Shown: positions 59,901 through 64,000 of the stretch, in pieces
How the letters are laid out: each line of letters starts with the position of its first letter
Position numbering within the stretch: the first letter of the stretch is position 1
NCBI GenBank assembly: GCA_033675265.1
Contig: JAUJYZ010001316.1
Location: 124,001-188,000, forward strand
Direction: 5' to 3'
From: Actinostola sp. cb2023
Taxonomy: Eukaryota; Cnidaria; Anthozoa; Actiniaria; Actinostolidae
Length of the DNA: 64,000 bases
Translations under genes and position numbers: made by a program
Notes under the pieces: generated by a model
Seen by the model: the letters and a program-made list of their open reading frames with translations, nothing else
Databases searched by the model: none
What the model was told of the DNA's origin: nothing

Positions 59901-62836
59901 TGGCTCTGGACTAGTGTAAGGATGGGCCAAAGGATGGCTCTAGACTAGTCTAAGAATTGATCAAAGGATGGCTCTGGACTAGTGTAAGGATCGGTCAAAG
60001 GATGGCTCTGGACTAGTGTAAGGATTGCCCAAAGGATGGCTCTGGACTAGTGTCCGGATTGGTCAAAGGATGGCTCTGGACTAGTCTAAGAATTGTTCAA
60101 AGGATGACTCTGGACTAGTATAAGGATCGGTCAAAGGATGGCTCTGGACTAGTGTAAGGATCGGTCAAAGGATGGCTCTGGACTAGTGTAAGGATTGCCC
60201 AAAGGATGGCTCTGGACTAGTGTAAGGATGGGCCAAAGGATGGCTCTGGACTAGTCTAAGAATTGATCAAAGGATGGCTCTGGACTAGTGTAAGGATCGG
60301 TCAAAGGATGGCTCTGGACTAGTGTAAGGATTGCCCAAAGGATGGCTCTGGACTAGTGTCCGGATTGGTCAAAGGATGGCTCTGGACTAGTCTAAGAATT
60401 GATCAAAGGATGGCTCTGGACTAGAATTGGTCAAAGGATGGCTCTGGACTAGGTTAAGAATTGTTCAAAGGATGGCCCTGGACTAGTGTAAGAATTGGTC
60501 AAAGGATGGCTCTGGAATAGTGTAAGGATGGGCCAAAGGATGGCTCTGGACTAGTGTAAGAATTGGGCAAACGATGGCGCTGCCCTAGTGTAAGAATTGG
60601 TCAAAGGATGGCTCTGGACTAGTGTAAGAATTGGTCAAAGGATGGCTCTGGACTAGTGTAAGGATGGGACAAAGGATGGCCGTGGACTAGTGTAAGGATG
60701 GGTCAAAGGATGGCTCTGGATTAGTGTACATGTAAGGATGGGTCAAAGGATGGCTCTGGAATAGTGTAAGGATGGGTCAAAGGATGGCTCTGATTCATAA
60801 CTTCCAGTATGGACGGTAGTGCATGAAAACATCCTTTTTTGCGTATTTGTTGGCACAGAAGCCATTTAATAAACCTTGTTTGTTCAGTCCGTACCTTAAA
60901 TTATGGATCCTCGTTTCTTTCACTTTTTTTTATAGCCCGCGCACTACGTCCATTACTTACATTGTATGGTTCGGACCTCACACTCAGTTAATAAGAGGTA
61001 CAGTACTGTTGTGTATTTATGAAGTTTTTGCTTAAAGTCGTTACACTTTGGGTTTGCTACATTGTACATCTATGAACTGCTACTAACCTGTTGTCCATAT
61101 CCATTGCTTCAAATGTTTCGCCACCCAGAGTCTCATTGTCAGGATTAAGGCAGATCTCAACCATGTTATACACAGCAGCTTCCCCCCTATTGATATAACA
61201 GCATTGTGCATAATATTATCATCTTTTAAAACCTAATATGTTACTCAGTAATGCGAAGCTCAAATCAGATGCCACTGAACCACACAATATTCATGTCACA
61301 TTGAAGTGATTTCCAACATAATTAGACTTATAGGCAGGAAGTTGGTTTGTAAACTAATGCCATACCATGCATACTTCAGTTTGATTTGCTTGGTTTCTTA
61401 CCAATCACTATCTTTTCTTGACAAATTAAGGTGTTTTAAAGCTCCAGTAGGATTCAGTGTATACCTAAACAAATGCAGGAAGGCAAACTGTTAGTGTAGT
61501 TTGAATCCAGGGGTCAATTCAATAAAACTTTTACAACTGAAATTTACAAGTGTAGCTATTGTTGTAGTTGCCAAGAACAATAGCTACACTTGTAAATTAC
61601 AGTTGTAAAAGTTTTATTGAATTGACTCCAGTGTAGTGATTTATCTACTGCACTTGTAACCTAACTAAAACAGAATTGTTACAGGACATTTCTGAATTGT
61701 TATAACACGACGTCTTCATGTATCGTTCACTCAACACCAGTTTAGGATGAGCAGCTATTGGTACATGTAGACTTATTGTAGATTTCAATTCATTTCTTTC
61801 TTTTGTGCAGCTAATATGTATACATTGTTTATTTCAACAGCATAATATGGAAAACATTTAACTATAAAAATTGGCGATAAGTTTGGAAAACATGTTTAAG
61901 AAAAACAATGACGGTTACGTTACCACAACGTCATAATATCAAGTCAAAAGTTCAGAGATCTAAAAAGGTTATAAGATGTATAAAAATTTAAACAATAGAT
62001 CATTAAGGAAAAAAATGGCAAACAAAGAGTACAGATGGAGTCAGTTTGAGTCAGTTCTTTATAAGTAGCATCTCATTGATAAGACAATCAAATGTGCTTT
62101 TGTATTTTTTTCAAGATGCAAAATTGTTTTTCATTCAACATGCTTTAGCTTGCACTCCCATGTGCGTCTTGGAGATGTTTTTCAATTGAAGAAGTCTTGT
62201 GGTTGTGTTCAACAACAAGTTGATGGAAGTGTCAGCTGTATAGCCTACATAATTTGCATGCACACAGATCACATGAAAAGTGATAGACAGCACTGTCATT
62301 ATTGTTCATTTATGATTGGAGGCTTGGCTTCTTTGGCCTTTAGCTCTTGTACTGTATGAAAGCACCAGTTTTATTCGCACCAAGCAAAATATATCAAGCA
62401 ATCTCAGGCAAAATCAAGCTAAATTTCGTAGTTGACGAAAATAATAATATAATAAAAAATAATAATATTCATTTCTTATATAGCGCCTCTTCCATAAATG
62501 TCCAGAGGCGCTTTACAATATATTAAACTTACAAGTGGAAATATTAAAATTAAAACTAAATACTAGATTAAATACGAAAATTTATCAATTGGATGAATAT
62601 AAGTTAGAAGTTTTGGTGCTACGATCGACGACATGAATATTTATGGTAGCAGAGCGAGGTTATTTTATGTTTTGTTGCTTTAAACTGGATTTCTAAAGTG
62701 GATTTACAACCATATCAGGTAAACACGAGTAGTGATCTAATCTAATTTTTTAAGTCTATATAACAGATTGTAAGAGGGGCTGTGAAAGTGATGGTGATTA
62801 AGCTGTGACCAGGGAATGTAAAACTACTGCAATGAT

Positions 62837-62868
<32 letters not shown>

Positions 62869-62953
62869 GTGTAACAAACACTCACCATTCATACAAGCCT
62901 TTGCAATAGTTGAGACCAGCATCCATTGCAGCACGTGGCAAAGCCTTTTCAGC
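40611..62953 (-). CDS. TTC21B: TTC21B / IFT139, C-terminal eleven exons (gene span, 5' partial)
   Basis: This is a tetratricopeptide-repeat scaffold of the IFT-A complex, which acts in retrograde transport in cilia. Eleven minus-strand exons (62953-62886, 61464-61402, 61186-61088, 52522-52462, 49417-49292, 47121-47008, 46937-46884, 44652-44596, 44257-44137, 41858-41791, 40688-40611) total 909 nt, 302 codons plus stop. Every junction keeps frame with GT..AG ends. Diagnostic stretches are [91 protein letters not shown] and [16 protein letters not shown]. They match animal TTC21B/IFT139 through its C-terminal end. The remaining roughly 1000 N-terminal residues would lie beyond 64000. Invertebrates usually have one TTC21, so A/B naming is nominal. 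No lesions are seen. Confidence 0.95.
41396..41545 (+). repeat. 49-bp tandem repeat, three copies
   Basis: Units start at about 41401, 41450 and 41499 and share CATTACACTAACGTTAGTAT and AGGACTACATGCTGTCCAAT. ACTAACGTTAGT is a perfect palindrome in each unit. Confidence 0.95.
41791..41858 (-). CDS. TTC21B: TTC21B exon ([20 protein letters not shown])
   Basis: The acceptor TGTTCCACAG precedes the exon and the donor TTTG|GTGAGT follows. The first two bases complete Gly. It encodes [20 protein letters not shown] and HL. Confidence 0.95.
41884..42745. repeat. 31-bp minisatellite, about 27 copies, with embedded poly-G
   Basis: The plus-strand unit is ACATTACCTACTGATGGGGG with AGGACAGTAAG completing it. 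It starts about 30 bp from the TTC21B acceptor. Poly-G runs of 28 (41905-41932) and about 14 bases (near 42055) are expansions of the GGGGG core. In the gene's sense direction each unit reads CCCCCATCAGTAGGTAATG. Confidence 0.96.
42794..44127. mobile_element. TIR element related to the left-edge TGTCGCTAAA family
   Basis: TTTAGCGACACGTTAATTTAGC at the left pairs with a near-inverse AATTAAGGTGTCGCTAAAA at the right. TTTAGCGACAC(TT) blocks repeat near both ends. The 10-mer TGTCGCTAAA is the same as in the element at 306-2433. Nested within it is the element at 43335-43904. Its right tip stops 9 bases from a TTC21B exon. Confidence 0.65.
43335..43904. mobile_element. TIR element, second copy of the 12679-13371 family
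   Basis: The arms CTTAAAGTGCTACTTAGACG and AAAATCGATCGAACTTTAAT have near-inverses at 43855-43904. The internal GAATCTTTAGAGGTGTCAGT and its inverse at about 43740-43775 are shared with the copy at 12679-13371. Confidence 0.85.
44137..44257 (-). CDS. TTC21B: TTC21B exon ([17 protein letters not shown])
   Basis: The acceptor TGTGTTTAG precedes the exon and the donor CATTG|GTAGGT follows. It encodes [20 protein letters not shown], a TPR stretch, and ends NRNNPTI plus the first base of Gly. Confidence 0.96.
44302..44408. mobile_element. foldback MITE in a 338-bp TTC21B intron
   Basis: CATTCGTATAAACAGCACAT and TTTGTTCTATTCTTAGGTAAG recur inverted. It makes up about a third of the intron. Confidence 0.85.
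44596..44652 (-). CDS. TTC21B: TTC21B exon ([19 protein letters not shown])
   Basis: The acceptor TTTGACAG precedes the exon and the donor AACAAG|GTAATT follows. 19 codons, phase 0 at both ends. Confidence 0.95.
44670..46860. repeat. 59-bp minisatellite, about 37 copies, filling a TTC21B intron
   Basis: The unit contains CCATTTATTCATTGATATAT followed by CCACCTATTCATCCATCCAC and CCATCTGTTCACCCATCAT. Variants are ATTGAT/ATCGAT, CCACC/CTGCC/CAGCC and CACCC/TACCT. The intron is 44653-46883, and the array occupies all but about 20-25 bp at each end. Long frames of [12 protein letters not shown] peptides on the plus strand are by-products of the array. Confidence 0.97.
46884..46937 (-). CDS. TTC21B: TTC21B exon ([18 protein letters not shown])
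   Basis: The acceptor TTATATAG precedes the exon and the donor ATACAG|GTGAAA follows. 18 codons, phase 0 at both ends. Confidence 0.95.
47008..47121 (-). CDS. TTC21B: TTC21B exon ([20 protein letters not shown])
   Basis: The acceptor TTTTTTCCTAG precedes the exon and the donor TCTGAG|GTAAAC follows. 38 codons including [15 protein letters not shown]. The next intron is only 70 bp. Confidence 0.96.
47130..47930. other. TTC21B intron with a cluster of CACAGGAAGCCC-type motifs
   Basis: CACAGGAAGCCCAAC or close variants occur at about 47572, 47631, 47662 and 47712, with an inverse GGGCTGCCTGTGG at about 47788. They look like stacked ends of short elements. Confidence 0.5.
47934..49266. mobile_element. 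outer TIR element (TGCGGTTACACTAGG), host of a nested foldback
   Basis: TGCGGTTACACTAGG at the left is matched by its exact inverse CCTAGTGTAACCGCA at the right. Without the nested 701-bp insertion it would be about 630 bp. No transposase. Confidence 0.75.
47998..48698. mobile_element. 701-bp foldback element, TIR TAGCCTGAT, 9-bp TSD
   Basis: Arms of about 320 bp are near-identical inverses. Tips are TAGCCTGAT and ATCAGGCTA, and the loop of about 50 bp lies near 48330-48375. GGTTTGATC flanks both sides (47989-47997 and 48699-48707). Same family as 8922-9007, and it sits inside the element 47934-49266. Long TIRs with a 9-bp duplication are a Mutator-like feature; the assignment is inference. 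Confidence 0.92.
49292..49417 (-). CDS. TTC21B: TTC21B exon ([20 protein letters not shown])
   Basis: The acceptor TTGTATTTAG precedes the exon and the donor ACAGAG|GTGAGA follows. 42 codons ending [12 protein letters not shown]. Confidence 0.95.
49420..51290. other. TTC21B intron, no recognised element
   Basis: Contains short frames and GACGTC-containing stretches near 49640 and 49760 that may be decayed MITEs. A frame at 50179-50316 starting [14 protein letters not shown] looks signal-like but has no support. Confidence 0.35.
51301..52314. mobile_element. 1.0-kb piggyBac-type non-autonomous element, TTAA-flanked
   Basis: TTAA CCCTTTGAC at the left (TTAA 51297-51300) and GTCAAAGGG TTAA at the right (TTAA 52315-52318). 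TTAA duplication with CCCTTTGA-like tips is the piggyBac signature. The overlapping frames inside have no transposase motif, so it is a MITE-like derivative. Confidence 0.85.
52462..52522 (-). CDS. TTC21B: TTC21B exon ([20 protein letters not shown])
   Basis: The acceptor CATAGTAG precedes the exon and the donor CTTAAG|GTATAT follows. The first base completes Ser. 20 full codons. Confidence 0.93.
52640..52974 (+). repeat. degenerate 34-bp minisatellite, edge of the large array
   Basis: GGATGG..ACTAGT..GATGGGTCAAAG units with many substitutions. They are older or less homogenised than the main array and cut off by the element at 52981. Confidence 0.85.
52981..55306. mobile_element. 2.3-kb TIR element inserted in the minisatellite, 6-bp TSD, rich in ATCGAGC repeats
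   Basis: GCGCACGGTGTTGGTGACCA at the left is matched by its inverse TGGTCACCAACACCGTGCGC at the right. CTCATG is duplicated at 52975-52980 and 55307-55312, and the array sequence resumes exactly there. Two internal blocks (about 53030-53620 and 54270-54860) are built of CATCGAGC and CATCGTGC words spaced 9-12 bp. Their frames encode only IEPTSS/HRALHR-type repeats. No transposase is seen. Confidence 0.85.
55313..60792 (+). repeat. 34-bp minisatellite, about 160 units, with 1.27-kb higher-order repeat
   Basis: The main unit is GGATGGGTCAAAGGATGGCT + CTGGACTAGTGTAA. A 28-bp variant lacks GTGTAAG (ACTAGAATTGGTC). The rare variant AACGATGGCGCTGCC occurs at about 58021, 59291 and 60572, giving spacings of about 1270 and 1281 bp; an AACGATTGCGCTGCC relative is near 57150. 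Whole blocks repeat with it, so the array has recently grown in large segments. It lies in the TTC21B intron 52523-61087. Confidence 0.96.
60800..61080. other. TTC21B intron, nothing recognised
   Basis: Unique-looking sequence between the large array and the next exon. Confidence 0.4.
61088..61186 (-). CDS. TTC21B: TTC21B exon ([20 protein letters not shown])
   Basis: The acceptor TATCAATAG precedes the exon and the donor AACAG|GTTAGT follows. It begins by completing Trp. ICLNPDNET is a strong family signature. Confidence 0.95.
61402..61464 (-). CDS. TTC21B: TTC21B short exon ([20 protein letters not shown])
   Basis: A 63-nt exon found by phase and family logic. The acceptor TTGTTTAG precedes it and the donor GATTG|GTAAGA follows. 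It completes the Trp of LYEW, encodes [20 protein letters not shown], and ends in the first two bases of another Trp. The family normally has YTGxPxxAL at this point. Confidence 0.9.
61510..61630. mobile_element. foldback MITE
   Basis: GGGTCAATTCAATAAAACTT and TTACAAGTGTAGCTATTGTT recur inverted. The loop is about 15 bp. Confidence 0.88.
61640..62830. other. TTC21B intron with one short dispersed repeat
   Basis: ATATAGCGCCTCTTCC..GAGGCGCTTTACAATA at about 62480-62522 is a common-looking dispersed repeat with an inverted GCGCC/GGCGC core. Nothing else is recognised. Confidence 0.4.
62837..62867. repeat. poly-G tract, 31 nt
   Basis: Lies 18 bp from the donor of exon 62886-62953 and is poly-C in the sense transcript. 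Confidence 0.95.
62886..62953 (-). CDS. TTC21B: TTC21B exon ([20 protein letters not shown]), first in window
   Basis: The acceptor CATTCTAG precedes the exon and the donor GAATG|GTGAGT follows. It encodes [20 protein letters not shown] and YE plus two bases of Trp. The previous exons were not found up to 64000. Confidence 0.93.
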
Positions 62954-63109
62954 CTAGAATGATAACACACTGTAACTAACTATTCAAACCGCTCAGTCCC
63001 ACGGGAGATGATTATTTTAATGATATGCAAGACCATATAAGGAGATTCATGTAATTAGCATATTGTTAGTTGCCCAAACCAGCCGGCTGATGAAGAACAT
63101 CGAGCCTTA

Positions 63110-63290
63110 AACTTCAACCTTCCACCCCTGGTCGTCCAACGTGAACCATGTGCTTGCCAAGTACTAGCTTTATGGTTTGCAGGAAGCTTTGTAGTTGTCT
63201 TCATGTGTTTTCATCAACTGTTCGCTCACTCCTGGCCGCCCAACATCAACCATGTGCTTGCCAAGTACTAGCTTTATGGTAGTATATATC
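63110..63290 (+). repeat. direct repeat pair
   Basis: AACCATGTGCTTGCCAAGTA and CTAGCTTTATGGT occur at about 63143 and 63248, preceded by related CCAAC blocks. Confidence 0.85.
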
Positions 63291-63329
63291 AGGTTTTGGA
63301 CAGCTTGGGTGAAATGTCATGCTCAGTTT

Positions 63330-63590
63330 GGCTGCTGAATGTGGGCTACTCAAGCTTTGGGCTGAAAGAGTTATTCAGCAGTTTTGTTCAGACAAATGGA
63401 GCTAAATTATCAGGGCTGCTCAGGCTGTGGGCTGAAGGAGTTATTCAGAGAAGTGTTTGGCGTGCTGACTTGGTTCAGACAAATGGAGCTAAATTATCGT
63501 GGCCATTCGGGCTGTGGGCTGAAGGAGTTATTCAGCAAAGATTTTGGTATGGCAGCAAGTGTTGTTTGGCAATAACTGAACTTGACATTC
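63330..63590 (+). repeat. roughly 110-bp tandem repeat, about 2.5 copies
   Basis: GGGCTGAAAGAGTTATTCAG and CAGACAAATGGAGCTAAATT recur in register. The frames across it have no domain. The rest of 63000-64000 is presumably TTC21B intron without recognised features. Confidence 0.85.
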
Positions 63591-64000
63591 AGTGGAAATT
63601 TATTTAAGTTGGGGCCTTCGGGCCATGCACGAATACTGATTCAGGTGCCAACTAGTTTTGTTTGGCAATAGCTGGACTGAATTGTCTATGTGAATGGCAC
63701 CAACTAAATTTCTTTTTGGTGCCTTCATTCATGGTTAAAGCCGGAAATTACTTTGGGCCAGGTCGACACACTTGTGAGTCTTGAGTTTTGGAGGTGCGAA
63801 ATTTCTCATAATATGTGCCTTTTGTTATGCTGTGGTGACGGTCCTTTGTTGGTTACATGCCAGGGGCTATCTAAAGTCCTTTGTGCTCGATCCTTGCAGT
63901 TGTGTATGTTGTGGACTGTTAACCACCATAATGGTTTCTCTATTAGCATTTCGAGAAACTGATAGCTGGCTGGCATATTACAGAACATACAACGTACATG

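Overview
The window is animal nuclear DNA: split genes with GT..AG introns, AATAAA signals, introns up to 8.6 kb, AT-rich background and a dense load of small inverted-repeat transposons and minisatellites. The gene content (a triosephosphate isomerase, a SNAG/Fez-type zinc-finger factor, an intraflagellar-transport TPR protein) with no vertebrate-type repeats suggests a marine invertebrate (cnidarian, lophotrochozoan or invertebrate deuterostome). The sequence does not let me choose among them.

Layout. (1) 3321-24642, + strand: the last five exons of triosephosphate isomerase (TPI). The earlier exons, including the one with the catalytic lysine, lie left of the window. The exon phases join into 169 codons plus stop. 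Its introns hold a tRNA-like 92-bp tandem array, a decayed TE-type gene, a 3.8-kb foldback element, a 747-bp recent duplication and two minisatellites (23 bp and 27 bp). (2) 24.8-32.8 kb: intergenic, with foldback and TIR elements, one mariner-type MITE and an 18-bp minisatellite at the end of a TIR element. (3) 32792-33886, + strand: a two-exon zinc-finger gene. A short first exon encodes a SNAG repressor motif. The second encodes six C2H2-type fingers that match the Fez (Fezf) family. (4) 33.9-40.6 kb: intergenic, with a (TAA)n block of about 200 bp and several MITEs. (5) 40611-62953, - strand: eleven C-terminal exons (302 codons plus stop) of TTC21B/IFT139, a core subunit of the IFT-A complex. 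Its 5' exons lie beyond the right edge. Its introns hold a 31-bp array, a 59-bp array that fills one intron, nested foldbacks, a piggyBac-type MITE, and a 34-bp array of about 5.5 kb with higher-order periodicity whose proximal part is split by a TIR element built from ATCGAGC-type repeats.

The three genes are unrelated in function (glycolysis, transcriptional repression, ciliary transport) and show no operon-like logic. The zinc-finger gene and TTC21B are tail to tail. The most interesting points are the SNAG plus Fez-finger combination, intronic minisatellites that begin within about 10-40 bp of splice sites and in one case look like repeated splice-site cassettes, and several foldback transposons with clear target-site duplications.
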